Positions 9,054-17,480 of a stretch of 64,000 nucleotides of DNA are shown here, in pieces. The DNA is from Methylomagnum ishizawai (lineage in GTDB: Bacteria; Pseudomonadota; Gammaproteobacteria; Methylococcales; Methylococcaceae). Each line of letters starts with the position of its first letter. The stretch's first letter is position 1. The stretch spans positions 1 to 64,000 of the forward strand of contig NZ_FXAM01000003.1 of NCBI RefSeq assembly GCF_900155475.1, in the 5' to 3' direction. The notes beneath the pieces are model-generated. The model saw only the letters and a program-made list of their open reading frames with translations. It did no database searches and was not told where the DNA came from. The position numbers and the translations under genes were made by a program.

Positions 9054-9434
9054 TTATTCCAGGGCCGGGATCAATTGCGGTTCGGCCTTGATTTCGGTGC
9101 CTTGGCCCCAGGCGGTCACGCTTTCCACGAACCAGCGGCGGTCGGTCGGATGCGGTTCGGCCACGTCGAATTCGGCGTAGAAGCTGCCGTTGCCGTGGAA
9201 TTTCAGTCCGCCGATGCGGTAGCCGCGGGCGTTGGTCCAGGTGCCGACCAGGGTTTCCTCGCCGCTGTAGGGATCGGTCTCGGAGTGGTAATGGGCCAAG
9301 TCTGGCAACGGGCGGGGCCGGGATTCCCGCGGCGGGAAGCCGAGCTTGCTGATTTCGGTTTCGAGCCGGGCGCAAATGGCCTCGGCCAGGGGCCGGATTG
9401 CCGCCAGCTTGGCGTCCAGCATGGGATGGCTCAT
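9054..9434 (-). CDS. Conserved hypothetical protein of the dra operon
   Basis: The 126-residue protein starts at an ATG at 9434 (MSHPMLDAKLAAIRPLAEAI) and has no recognised domain. It has an N-terminal helical part and a C-terminal half rich in aromatic and glycine residues (GYRIGGLKFHGNGSFYAEFD) that looks like a small beta-sheet. It lies between the rhodanese and the DUF364 gene with short gaps, so it should be co-transcribed. The same frame is open further upstream, but there it overlaps the rhodanese gene out of frame. Confidence 0.65.
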   Translation of the reverse strand: MSHPMLDAKLAAIRPLAEAICARLETEISKLGFPPRESRPRPLPDLAHYHSETDPYSGEETLVGTWTNARGYRIGGLKFHGNGSFYAEFDVAEPHPTDRRWFVESVTAWGQGTEIKAEPQLIPALE

Positions 9435-9457
9435 GGCGCTACTCCTTAATATATGGT

Positions 9458-9772
9458 CTACGGTCCCGCCGCCCGCCACGCCTCGTAGCCATCGATGAGG
9501 TCGTAGACTTCCTTGAAGCCGAAATCCTTGAACATCTGGGCGTAGGTCTGGCTGGCGTTGCCGTGGTAGCAATAGATCAAGACGGGATCGGCCTTGGGCG
9601 TGCCGAACAGCACCCGTTCGAGGTTGGCCTCCGACAGGCGCTCCGCCGTGCCGATCCGGCCCGCTTCGAACGAGGCCGGGTCGCGGGCGTCGTAGACCCG
9701 GAGCGCGGGGTTGTCGAGCAGGGTCCGGGTTTCGGTGGCGGTGATCCGCCGCCATGCGTTGTCCGCTGCCAT
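9458..9772 (-). CDS. Rhodanese (single-domain sulfurtransferase)
   Basis: A 104-residue single-domain rhodanese of GlpE size. The active-site loop is CYHGNAS, with the catalytic Cys first, and the LRVYDARDPASFEAGRI segment is the usual N-terminal rhodanese strand. The ATG at 9772 is preferred because GGGAGG lies seven bases before it; an earlier ATG at 9787 would place the ribosome site inside the protein. Rhodaneses recur in nif regions, where they may handle persulfide sulfur for cluster assembly; that role is inferred here. Confidence 0.88.
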   Translation of the reverse strand: MAADNAWRRITATETRTLLDNPALRVYDARDPASFEAGRIGTAERLSEANLERVLFGTPKADPVLIYCYHGNASQTYAQMFKDFGFKEVYDLIDGYEAWRAAGP

Positions 9773-9791
9773 GTTTTTTCCTCCCATGGGT

Positions 9792-10058
9792 TCAGAGTTC
9801 GTCGTCGTGGACCGCCATCCAGCTATAGCCGCCCTGGTCCCAGAGCTGGGCCAGCACTTGGTCGGCGGTATAGCCGGGATATTGCGATTTCACGGATTCG
9901 TATTCGGCCAGGAAGGCATCGCGCTCCTCGCCCTCGAAATAGACGGCGCTGTGTTCCTCCTTGGCGCGGAGGGCGTAGGTGGAGCCGTCGCCGTAGGACA
10001 GCAGCGCGAATTCCGCGCCTTCCGCCACCACCGCGACGGGTTCTGATAATTCGGGCAT
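9792..10058 (-). CDS. Small conserved hypothetical protein of the dra operon
   Basis: An acidic 88-residue protein with no recognised domain. It has a helical C-terminal part (YESVKSQYPGYTADQVLAQLW). Two ATGs are available, 10064 and 10058. The AGGAGG touching the first leaves proper spacing only for the second (MPELSEP), so that one is used. It begins two bases after the SagB-type gene stops, which makes translational coupling likely. Confidence 0.65.
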   Translation of the reverse strand: MPELSEPVAVVAEGAEFALLSYGDGSTYALRAKEEHSAVYFEGEERDAFLAEYESVKSQYPGYTADQVLAQLWDQGGYSWMAVHDDEL

Positions 10059-10060
10059 GG

Positions 10061-11692
10061 TCATCCTCCTGGGGTTGGATCGCGCCCGGCGTAGGGCGGC
10101 AAGGTGAGTATCCGGGTATCCACCAGCGGGAAACCCACGGTGAAATGGTAGAGCGATTGGAAGGCCGGCCCTTCGAGGCCCAGCAGTTGATGGAATACAT
10201 CGTCGAAATAGCAGCCGATGCCGGTGCCGCGCACACCCAGGGCTTCGGCCTCCAGGTACAAGGCTTGTCCCAACAGCCCGGCTTCCCAATAGAGCCGCCG
10301 GTAGGCCCAGGGTGCTTCAGCCAGGGACGCCTCGAATTCGGCCAGCATCCCCAGCGCGAACGAGCTATCCGCGCCGATAGCCTGATGGCAGTTGATGGCC
10401 CGCCCGATCTTGGCGCAATCGCCCGCCACCAGCCGGAACAGCGGCAAATGGCCGGGACAGCCCGCGGGCCGGGTCCACTCGAAATCCGGCTTGCAGGCGG
10501 CGCGTAGATCGGTTTCGATCCCGGCGCGGCGGGGCAGGGCGTAGAGTCCCGGTTCCAGTCCTGCCACCCGGTGTACGAACAGCACCGGATGCAGCCGGGG
10601 CGCGGCGTTCCAGGTGTCGAAGGGCGCGGTATCGGCGCGGGGCAATAGGCCGTCCAACAGCCGGTAGAAGGCGGCGGCGCTCATGGTCTGTTTGCGGTCG
10701 AAATGCTGGGCGCTGCGGCGTTGGCGGATCAGCGCCGCCACCGGGGTGGGGTCCAGACCTGGCAGGGATGGATAAGCCACCGCTGTCGATCCGGGCGTTT
10801 CGGGCACTGCTTCGGGTGTGCGGCTGGCTTCCGCGACTTCGTCGATCACCGGCCAGTGGTACATGGGATGCGGGTCGAGCCGGTTGGCCTGTCCGCGCCA
10901 AGCTTCGGGCGGGAGGACGAAATCGGGCGCGGCGGCGCTTGGGGCGGCGTCGGCCAGCAGTTCCAGCAGTAGTTCCGGTTCTTCCTCCTCCACGCCCAGG
11001 AAATCCCCGCGCCGGTCCAAACCGAGCAGCGCCGCCAAGCCGGCGGAACCCAAGCCCGCCACGATACCGACCCGCCAACCCAGGGCCGCCGCCGCATAGC
11101 GCAAAGCGCCGATGGCATGGCCGGTGTCGAGCTGGCAATAGCGGAACGCCCGCTCGCCGTATTTCCAGGCTTCCCGCCAATGGATGGAACTCAGGGCCAC
11201 GAAGACCCGTGATTCCACAACGGACGCCGGGTCGCACGCAGCGCGTTGTTCCAGCACATGGTCGCGGCTGAGGTAGTGATAAACACCGTCGGCGAGGTCG
11301 GCCACGCCCCGGCACAGCACATAACCCTCGGTCGGGTGCAGGTTCCCGCTGGAAGGATTACAGCGCAAGGCCCAACGGTCGGGTCCGTATTCCTTCCAGG
11401 CCGACAGGCCCAGCGACAGTTCCAGCAGGAGGGCGAGGTTTTCCAGCGAGAAGGGGCGCGGCGGCACGCCCCCCGGCCGGCTCAGCGCGGCGTAGGGCGT
11501 GGCGGGGCCGGCCGCCGCCAGGGGCAGCCGGACCTGCGGGGCACCTTCGTACCAGCGGAAAGGTTCCGGCTGGGCCGACCAATCCAGGGTTTCCGGTCCC
11601 GCCGCGTAGCGCTCGAAACGGTGCTTGGTGCGCTCGTGATAGGCCAAAACCGCGGCCAGCGCCGGAGCGCCGGGTTCCAAGGGGGGATTCAT
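10061..11692 (-). CDS. SagB/ThcOx-type nitroreductase-fold oxidoreductase, tandem domains
   Basis: The 543-residue protein contains two copies of the flavin-dependent nitroreductase fold. The first, about residues 20-260, has CNPSSGNLHPTEGYVLC, the hallmark of SagB-type dehydrogenases. The second, about 310-530, starts RQRRSAQHFDRKQTM and ends GIGCYFDDVFHQLLGL. SagB enzymes oxidise azolines in peptide natural products, but tandem-domain homologues also occur without any such cluster. No peptide precursor or cyclodehydratase is visible here. The ATG at 11692 overlaps the previous stop as ATGA. It may supply an FMN-dependent redox step for the nif system; the substrate is unknown. Confidence 0.75.
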   Translation of the reverse strand: MNPPLEPGAPALAAVLAYHERTKHRFERYAAGPETLDWSAQPEPFRWYEGAPQVRLPLAAAGPATPYAALSRPGGVPPRPFSLENLALLLELSLGLSAWKEYGPDRWALRCNPSSGNLHPTEGYVLCRGVADLADGVYHYLSRDHVLEQRAACDPASVVESRVFVALSSIHWREAWKYGERAFRYCQLDTGHAIGALRYAAAALGWRVGIVAGLGSAGLAALLGLDRRGDFLGVEEEEPELLLELLADAAPSAAAPDFVLPPEAWRGQANRLDPHPMYHWPVIDEVAEASRTPEAVPETPGSTAVAYPSLPGLDPTPVAALIRQRRSAQHFDRKQTMSAAAFYRLLDGLLPRADTAPFDTWNAAPRLHPVLFVHRVAGLEPGLYALPRRAGIETDLRAACKPDFEWTRPAGCPGHLPLFRLVAGDCAKIGRAINCHQAIGADSSFALGMLAEFEASLAEAPWAYRRLYWEAGLLGQALYLEAEALGVRGTGIGCYFDDVFHQLLGLEGPAFQSLYHFTVGFPLVDTRILTLPPYAGRDPTPGG

Positions 11693-12123
11693 GGGGTTGT
11701 GGACTCCGGGGGCGGGCAGGGGTGGGGGCGTTGGCATTGTTCCAGGTGGGCGGCGGGCGCGTCGGCGGCGGAACCCAGGCCGATCCAGGCGGCGACTTTT
11801 CCGGGGTCGAAACCGACTTCCCGTGCTTCCCCGACCTGCATCAGCGGGCGGCGGATCAACAGCGGGTCTTTGAGCATCAAGGCCAGGGCTTCGGTTTCGT
11901 CCAGGTTTTCCGGGACCACTTCGCCCGCCTTTACCCTGGGGGCGGCGCGGTTGAACCATTCCGCCACCGGACGCCCGCCGAAGAAGGGCCGCAGGGTCTC
12001 GACGGTCCAGGGGGTGGTCAGGAGGTTCCGCACGATCAATTCATGGCCGGCCTCGGCCAGCAGGTTTTTTTGCCGGGTGTTGTTGCCGCAGCCGGGTTTT
12101 TCGTAGAAGACGATGGTCGCCAT
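11689..12123 (-). CDS. Nitrogenase-associated protein (NAP), ArsC/Spx-like thioredoxin fold
   Basis: The 144-residue protein starts MATIVFYEKPGCGNNTRQK. This gives the CGNN motif and thioredoxin-like opening of the nitrogenase-associated subgroup of the ArsC family. A single Cys remains where arsenate reductases keep their catalytic Cys. A RRPLMQVG segment near residue 105 matches the ArsC family substrate-binding region. Homologues are mostly found beside nif genes, as here between draG and the SagB-type gene. Its reaction is unknown. Confidence 0.85.
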   Translation of the reverse strand: MATIVFYEKPGCGNNTRQKNLLAEAGHELIVRNLLTTPWTVETLRPFFGGRPVAEWFNRAAPRVKAGEVVPENLDETEALALMLKDPLLIRRPLMQVGEAREVGFDPGKVAAWIGLGSAADAPAAHLEQCQRPHPCPPPESTTP

Positions 12124-12151
12124 GGGTGGGGTTCCGGGCGTTGGGATGGGG

Positions 12152-12571
12152 TTAGGCGGTGGAAAACCGTTTGGCCAGGAAGGCGGCGGCCCCCGATAGC
12201 GCGAAGGCGGTGCCTTCCGCCAAGGGCGCGGCCTCCGGGGCGGGGTTTTCCGGCGGCTTGTTGCGGCGGACCAGGGCGGCGGCGTAGGCCCGGCACTGTT
12301 CGGGCGCGGCCTCGGCGTAGCTGTAGCACAGTTCCTCCCCGGTATCGATATGGCTTTCCCAGCCTTCCAGACCTTCGGGGTTTTTGAGGCTGGCCCGGAC
12401 ATCTTCCGCCGCGCCGATGTACACCAGCTTTTGTGGCGAACACGCCTGCTTCTTGCCGCTGTAGATGCAGGTGTAGACGCAATAAATCCCCGGTGCCGCC
12501 GGGACGGAGGCTTTTTTCTTGTCGCGCCAATAGCCCTGGAATTCGAGGGTGATTGCGGGGGATGCGTCCAT
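12152..12571 (-). CDS. GIY-YIG-like domain protein in the dra operon
   Basis: The 139-residue protein carries GIY at residues 28-30 and YIG at 51-53 with a Cys-containing insert between them (CVYTCIYSGKKQACSPQK). The core nuclease fold usually has a much shorter insert of about ten residues. It has five Cys in all (31, 35, 44, 82 and 93), of which 31, 35 and 44 lie in the insert. The start at 12571 and the 11-base gap to draG place it in the dra operon. Whether it cuts DNA is doubtful; it could be a metal- or redox-dependent variant. Confidence 0.6.
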   Translation of the reverse strand: MDASPAITLEFQGYWRDKKKASVPAAPGIYCVYTCIYSGKKQACSPQKLVYIGAAEDVRASLKNPEGLEGWESHIDTGEELCYSYAEAAPEQCRAYAAALVRRNKPPENPAPEAAPLAEGTAFALSGAAAFLAKRFSTA

Positions 12572-12582
12572 GGTCGTGTCCT

Positions 12583-13545
12583 CTAGGGATGGGACGGCAA
12601 CGGGGCCGACGCCCGCCGCAACAGGCCCATCCCGCCGCCGATGTGGGTGGGTTCGAGCAAATCGCCGCGCTCGGCGAGGTCGAGCAGGGCGTCGGCCTGC
12701 CATTCGATCTGGCGGCGGATATCGGGGTCCAGCGCCTTCAGCCAGCGGGTGGGGATCGCCGCCGCGCCATAGGCCGCGCCCGCCACCATGCCGGCGATGG
12801 CTCCGGTGGTGTCGGCGTCGTCGCCGCGGTTCACCACCCAGGTCAGGCAGTCGGCGAAGTTCTCGGTGCTGAACAGGCCATACAGCACGGTCTGCAAGGT
12901 ATCGACGATATAGCCGCTGGCCCGGCCCGGATAGGGATCGAAGCGGAATTCGGGATGGCGCGCGATCAGGTCGGCGGCGATGGACCGGCAATCGTCCAGG
13001 GTTCCGCCCAGGATCAAGCTTTGCGCCATCTGTCCGGTCGCCAGGGTGGCGGCGTCCGACAGCGGATGGTGGTGGGTGATATGGGATTGCTCGACCGTGC
13101 AGCGGGTGAACGTGGCCGGTTCCCCCAGGGTGGCGAGGACCACCGGCACATTCCTCATGCACGCGCCGTTGCCGCCGTCGCCCGGATTCAAGGGTGCCTC
13201 CAGGCTGCCGTCGGTCATGAAACGGCGGATGCCGCGGCGGCAGGTGTTGCCGACATCGGGCGGGCGGCGTTTGAGCCAGGCCGTGAAGGATTCGGCCACG
13301 GCGTGGAGGTCCCAGCCGCCGCTCTCGACGATGGCCCGGCCCAGGGCCAGGGACATCTCGGTGTCGTCGGTGATCTGCCCGGCCTTGAGCTTGAGCCAGC
13401 CGCCGCCGACGATCTTGTCGTGGACGCCGTAGCGGTGGCTGATCTCCCGGGGTGTCATGAATTCCACGGTGGCTCCCAGGGCGTCGCCGATGGCGACGCC
13501 GAGATAAGCGCCCAGGGCGCGTTCGCGGCGGATCGAGGTGTTCAT
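12583..13545 (-). CDS. draG: ADP-ribosyl-[dinitrogen reductase] hydrolase
   Basis: DraG removes ADP-ribose from the Fe protein of nitrogenase and so reactivates it. The 320-residue protein has the family start ALGAYLGVAIGDALGATVEF, the metal-binding ITDDTEM motif and the second acidic metal motif NRGDDADTTGAIAGM, all needed for the di-manganese site. Its start codon shares a base with the draT stop (TGATG), which implies coupled translation. Its substrate is in this window: NifH has the expected modification site at Arg102. Confidence 0.96.
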   Translation of the reverse strand: MNTSIRRERALGAYLGVAIGDALGATVEFMTPREISHRYGVHDKIVGGGWLKLKAGQITDDTEMSLALGRAIVESGGWDLHAVAESFTAWLKRRPPDVGNTCRRGIRRFMTDGSLEAPLNPGDGGNGACMRNVPVVLATLGEPATFTRCTVEQSHITHHHPLSDAATLATGQMAQSLILGGTLDDCRSIAADLIARHPEFRFDPYPGRASGYIVDTLQTVLYGLFSTENFADCLTWVVNRGDDADTTGAIAGMVAGAAYGAAAIPTRWLKALDPDIRRQIEWQADALLDLAERGDLLEPTHIGGGMGLLRRASAPLPSHP

Positions 13546-14357
13546 CAGTAATAGGTGGCCTTCACCCGGTATTCGCCGCCGACGATCATGTACTCCGATT
13601 CGGCCTTGAGTCCGTGGCCCGGCAGCAGGTCGTTGAAAAACAGGATCTTCACCAGGGGCACTTTCACCTCCAGGATGAAATCGCCGAATTCGCAGGCGAT
13701 ATCGCGGTTGGCGGTGAACGACACCAGGTTGTTGAGCCTGACCGTCATCCAGCGGCCCTCGCGCGGGCCGATCTGGCGTTGTTCGTGGAAGCCGTTCTCG
13801 CCCCGGTAGAGGGTGACATGGCGGCGTTCCAGAAGGCTAAAGCGTTGCATCGTCCATTGGCAGAATTCGTACAACAGGTCGAGTTGCAGGTTGATGCTGT
13901 TGTTGTGGAAGCGGCTGGACATCTTCTCCTCGACATAGCCCATCCAGGCGGGCGAGGGGAAGCGGCCCAAAGGCTCCTTGTGGAAGGTCGGGAACAGGCC
14001 GAAGCGGCTTTCCACCCAGCCTTTCAACACCGCGCCCTGCGGGTTGTTGGAATCGAACCCCCAACCGCTCAGGAGCTTGAGGTAACTGGAACGGAACCGC
14101 CTGGGCCCGTCCCCGCTTTTTGGTTTTTCCCCGTACAGGCCGAACACCAGGTACATGTAGTCCTGGAAGATTTCCGCCGCCGCCTGGGGGTCGGGGGCGG
14201 TGTCGAGGCGGTCGAACAGGCCGTAGTTGGCTTCCCTAACGCCCGCGATCCGCAGCGGCTGCGGATACTCGTTGAAGGCGCTGCTGGCCAGCAACCGGGT
14301 GGGAATCCCCACCAGGTGGTTGATGCTGTGGCCGATGCTGGCGGGTTCGTCTGCCAT
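13545..14357 (-). CDS. draT: NAD+-dinitrogen-reductase ADP-D-ribosyltransferase
   Basis: DraT inactivates nitrogenase by adding ADP-ribose from NAD+ to an Arg of NifH when ammonium or darkness/energy signals demand it. The 270-residue protein fits the family length and has characteristic stretches GHSINHLVGIPTRLLASSAFN and HVTLYRGENGFHEQ. A C-terminal ESEYMIVGGEYRV supplies the likely catalytic Glu. The ATG at 14357 is chosen because upstream sequence runs into a repeat element. The draT-draG order with overlap is typical. Confidence 0.96.
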   Translation of the reverse strand: MADEPASIGHSINHLVGIPTRLLASSAFNEYPQPLRIAGVREANYGLFDRLDTAPDPQAAAEIFQDYMYLVFGLYGEKPKSGDGPRRFRSSYLKLLSGWGFDSNNPQGAVLKGWVESRFGLFPTFHKEPLGRFPSPAWMGYVEEKMSSRFHNNSINLQLDLLYEFCQWTMQRFSLLERRHVTLYRGENGFHEQRQIGPREGRWMTVRLNNLVSFTANRDIACEFGDFILEVKVPLVKILFFNDLLPGHGLKAESEYMIVGGEYRVKATYY

Positions 14358-14385
14358 GGTGCGGGCGCTGCCTCTGTGGGGTTTT

Positions 14386-14451
14386 GTAGGGTGGGCATGC
14401 GCCCACCCAGTCCGGGCCATCCCGGTGGGCATGAATACATGCCCACCCTAC
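14386..14451. repeat. REP-like palindromic repeat, copy 1 (GTAGGGTGGGC family)
   Basis: The element opens GTAGGGTGGGCATG and closes CATGCCCACCCTAC, with an internal GGTGGGCATG copy. Related copies lie at 18946-19018, 33520-33592 and 42941-43014. All four are between or at the ends of nif-region genes. Confidence 0.8.
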
Positions 14452-14456
14452 CGTCC

Positions 14457-15041
14457 TTACACCGGGCGGTTTTCCGGGATTTTGATCGGACCCATGACCT
14501 GCAGGCCTTCCTCGAAGCTGATCTCGGGGAATTTCTCGTCGAACCCGGCGGCGGCGTCGGCCACGATTTGCAGCTTGCCGGCGGTGTCCATCTTCTTCAG
14601 GTCGCCGCGGTCGATCATGAACATATCCCTGAGTTCGTTATATACCGTGGCTTCTTCCAGGGGCAGCACCCAGAAGGTCGCGCCGCCGTAGCTGATCTGG
14701 AATTTCTTGTCGATGGGCAGGTTGCCGGCGAAGAAGAAATACTTGCCGGTCGGCGACAGCTTATCGCCCAGCACTTCGCACAGGAGCTTCAGGTATTCCA
14801 GGGACAAGGCCACCCCGGCCAGGAATTCGATGGTCGGTTCGCCTGCTTTGGCGACGATCATCACCTGGTCGAAGCGGATTTCCGGCGGGCGGGCCTCGTC
14901 GCTGAACTGCTGGGCGAACTTCAGGGCGATTTCGCCGCGGAAGCCGAAATAGCCCGGTTTGGTTTGGCCTTTGAAGACCGGGGACAGCAAACGCTTTTCG
15001 GCGTCCAGGCTGGCGAGGGCGGTTTCGGTGATGGTGGTCAT
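14457..15041 (-). CDS. Conserved hypothetical protein upstream of draT
   Basis: The 194-residue protein has no recognised domain or signal peptide. It looks like a mixed alpha/beta soluble protein; a segment GKYFFFAGNLPIDKKFQISYGGATFWVLP is the most distinctive. The ATG at 15041 has AGGAGT four bases upstream. It lies between the truncated haemoglobin and draT in the same direction, so it is probably expressed with the nitrogenase switch. A role in nitrogen fixation is inferred only from this setting. Confidence 0.65.
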   Translation of the reverse strand: MTTITETALASLDAEKRLLSPVFKGQTKPGYFGFRGEIALKFAQQFSDEARPPEIRFDQVMIVAKAGEPTIEFLAGVALSLEYLKLLCEVLGDKLSPTGKYFFFAGNLPIDKKFQISYGGATFWVLPLEEATVYNELRDMFMIDRGDLKKMDTAGKLQIVADAAAGFDEKFPEISFEEGLQVMGPIKIPENRPV

Positions 15042-15072
15042 AAGACTCCTTATTTGAGGGTGGTTGCGAAAT

Positions 15073-15486
15073 CTAGGGTTGGTTGCGGAGGAAATCGGCG
15101 GTCTTGTGGAAGGACGCGGCCAGTTGGGCACGGAGTTCCGCGTCGGGCACCTGTTCCTCCAGGGCTTGATTCATACAGGACAGCCAGGCATCCCGCGCCG
15201 CCGCGTCGATGGGGAACGGGAGATGGCGTTGCCTGAGCTTGGGCGGGCCGAAACGCTCGGTGAACAGCGGCGGTCCCCCCAGCCAGCCCGACAGGAACAA
15301 GTACAGCTTCTCCTTCGAGGAGGCCAAGTCCTCCGGGTGCATGGCGCGGATGGCCCGGGCTTCCGGCTTCCGGTCCATCAGTTCGTAGAAGCGCTCGACC
15401 AGGTTGCGCACGGCGGTTTCCCCGCCGAGCCGCTGGTAATGCGGATTGTTCGGGGTCTGCGGGAGGGCGTTGGAAGGGACCGACAT
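15073..15486 (-). CDS. Group II truncated haemoglobin
   Basis: A 137-residue globin of the 2-on-2 type. The segment RQRHLPFPID holds the likely proximal haem His, and DAWLSCM supplies the Trp at G8 that marks group II. The N-terminal part HYQRLGGETAVRNLVERFYELM is the standard trHb opening. In a diazotroph it may scavenge oxygen or NO near nitrogenase; that is inference. It begins two bases after the receiver-like gene stops, and the two are probably coupled. Confidence 0.88.
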   Translation of the reverse strand: MSVPSNALPQTPNNPHYQRLGGETAVRNLVERFYELMDRKPEARAIRAMHPEDLASSKEKLYLFLSGWLGGPPLFTERFGPPKLRQRHLPFPIDAAARDAWLSCMNQALEEQVPDAELRAQLAASFHKTADFLRNQP

Positions 15487-15488
15487 CG

Positions 15489-15914
15489 TTACATCACCTG
15501 GACCGGGATGCTGAGCTTCACCGAGCGCCCGAGCTGGGCGTCCACCTTCTGGCGGGCCTTCTCGATGGTCAGGGGCTTGGCCAGGATGGAGTTCGCGCCA
15601 TTCCTGAGGCATTCCTGGGCCAAGGGGTCGGTGGCGGAATCGGCCACCATCACGATCTTGAGGTTGGAAATCTTGGAGCGGATTTCGGCCAGGACGCCGA
15701 CGCCCTTCTCCTTGACGATGCTTATGCCCAGGAAGATCAAGTCCGGCTTCCAGTCCACGGCCTTGCGGTAGACCGCTTCGAGGTCGGGGATTTCGTGGGT
15801 CTCGTTCTCGTCGTGCAGCATGAATTGCAGCGCCGCGCTCATGATTTCGTCGTTGTCCACCACGAACACGCGCTTGTTATCCACGGCCTTATTACTGTCT
15901 ACACCGATCTGCAT
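15489..15914 (-). CDS. Receiver-domain protein lacking the phosphoacceptor Asp
   Basis: This 141-residue single-domain protein has the response-regulator fold: acidic pair in VFVVDNDE (Asp20, Asp22) and the conserved Lys in NSILAKPL. The phosphoacceptor position reads PDLIFLGIS, with Gly63 in place of Asp. It is therefore a pseudo-receiver that should not be phosphorylated normally. It is the first gene of the operon leading to draT/draG, divergent from nifH. It may work by protein-protein contact or ligand binding. There is no output domain. The ATG at 15914 has GAGG eight bases upstream. Confidence 0.8.
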   Translation of the reverse strand: MQIGVDSNKAVDNKRVFVVDNDEIMSAALQFMLHDENETHEIPDLEAVYRKAVDWKPDLIFLGISIVKEKGVGVLAEIRSKISNLKIVMVADSATDPLAQECLRNGANSILAKPLTIEKARQKVDAQLGRSVKLSIPVQVM

Positions 15915-16032
15915 GGAGGGTTCCTCGGGTTGGTGGATGGAAGCTGGGCATTCCCGGACTGCGGTCCCGCCTGGCTTCTTATAGGAGCGGGGATCATCCG
16001 GGAAGCTTGAATCGAAAGCTAACAGCCATTCA

Positions 16033-16047
16033 GCAATATCCATTCCA
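16033..16047 (-). promoter_or_regulatory. Possible sigma-54 promoter for the dra operon
   Basis: On the minus strand TGGAATGGATATTGC has GG and GC ten bases apart and a good TTGC -12 half, but the -24 half deviates (TGGAAT for TGGCAC). It lies about 120 bases before the receiver-like gene. The NifA-type site at 16150-16165 lies about 105 bases upstream of it. Confidence 0.4.
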
Positions 16048-16051
16048 CGTT

Positions 16052-16067
16052 TGTTTGATTCCCGACA
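16052..16067. promoter_or_regulatory. NifA-type upstream activating sequence 1 (nifH)
   Basis: TGTTTGATTCCCGACA matches TGT-N10-ACA. It lies about 210-220 bases upstream of the nifH -24 element, within working range for an enhancer but farther than the second site. It is too close to the divergent -24 element to serve that promoter. Confidence 0.65.
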
Positions 16068-16149
16068 AAATCCGGGGGGATTGGGCCAAGCAATTGATTC
16101 GCAAGGGGAAGCCGGAGCTTGTGCGAATTTACCCGCAAATTGAGGGGTT

Positions 16150-16165
16150 TGTGTCGTTCCTTACA
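16150..16165. promoter_or_regulatory. NifA-type upstream activating sequence 2, between divergent promoters
   Basis: TGTGTCGTTCCTTACA matches TGT-N10-ACA. It is about 110 bases from the nifH -24 element on one side and about 105 bases from the candidate dra -24 element on the other, so one site could serve both directions. Confidence 0.7.
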
Positions 16166-16273
16166 AACTCAATGGTTTTGTCCACTTGATAACACGGGAG
16201 CGCATCCCCATGGGGGTCGGCCATATCCGGTTTTTTCCTTTTAAAACAAGTGGATATAAATTCAAAACGAACA

Positions 16274-16289
16274 TGGCACGGTCTCTGCA
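16274..16289 (+). promoter_or_regulatory. Sigma-54 (-24/-12) promoter of nifHDK
   Basis: TGGCACGGTCTCTGCA has a perfect TGGCAC -24 half and CTGC at -12 with exact ten-base GG-GC spacing. Two TGT-N10-ACA sites lie upstream. The nifH ATG follows about 170 bases downstream, with GGAG seven bases before it. The leader is long and contains an A-rich tract around 16340-16350. Confidence 0.88.
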
Positions 16290-16452
16290 ACATAGGGTTC
16301 GGGCGGTATCCACACCGGGAGAAACGGTGAAGCCACCAAGAAAAAAAAGAAATGCACACCGATTTCGGCGCAGATTTTTTCTTTCGGCGGAGTTTACCGG
16401 TCCATACACCCAGAGATCGTTTTCGATTAACACCTGTTACAACTGGAGATAA

Positions 16453-17337
<885 letters not shown>

Positions 17338-17352
17338 ACCGGTAGCCCGGAC

Positions 17353-17395
17353 GGGACCGCGCCCTAGTTACACCGCCGGGCGCGGTTCCGGTCCC
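17353..17395 (+). other. GC-rich hairpin between nifH and nifD
   Basis: The arm GGGACCGCGCCC can pair with GGGCGCGG and GGTCCC downstream, leaving a four-base bulge. No T-tract follows, so it is not a complete terminator. Hairpins at this place commonly stabilise nifH mRNA and keep NifH in excess over NifDK; that role is inferred. Confidence 0.55.
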
Positions 17396-17480
17396 TCTTG
17401 CGGGTCGTTCGAGTAGCCCGGCCCGCCGGGAGGGAACCGCGCCGCCCGCCCTAACCCTACGAACCCCATCAGGAGCGACC

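Noticed and set aside
10061-11692. SagB-like gene as sign of an azoline-containing peptide (RiPP) cluster
   Set aside because: No YcaO or cyclodehydratase gene and no small precursor peptide is near; the surrounding genes are nif accessory genes.
13614-15236. 540-residue open frame on the plus strand
   Set aside because: It runs antisense through draT and the two genes upstream; high GC keeps the reverse frame open. No family resemblance and no ribosome site.
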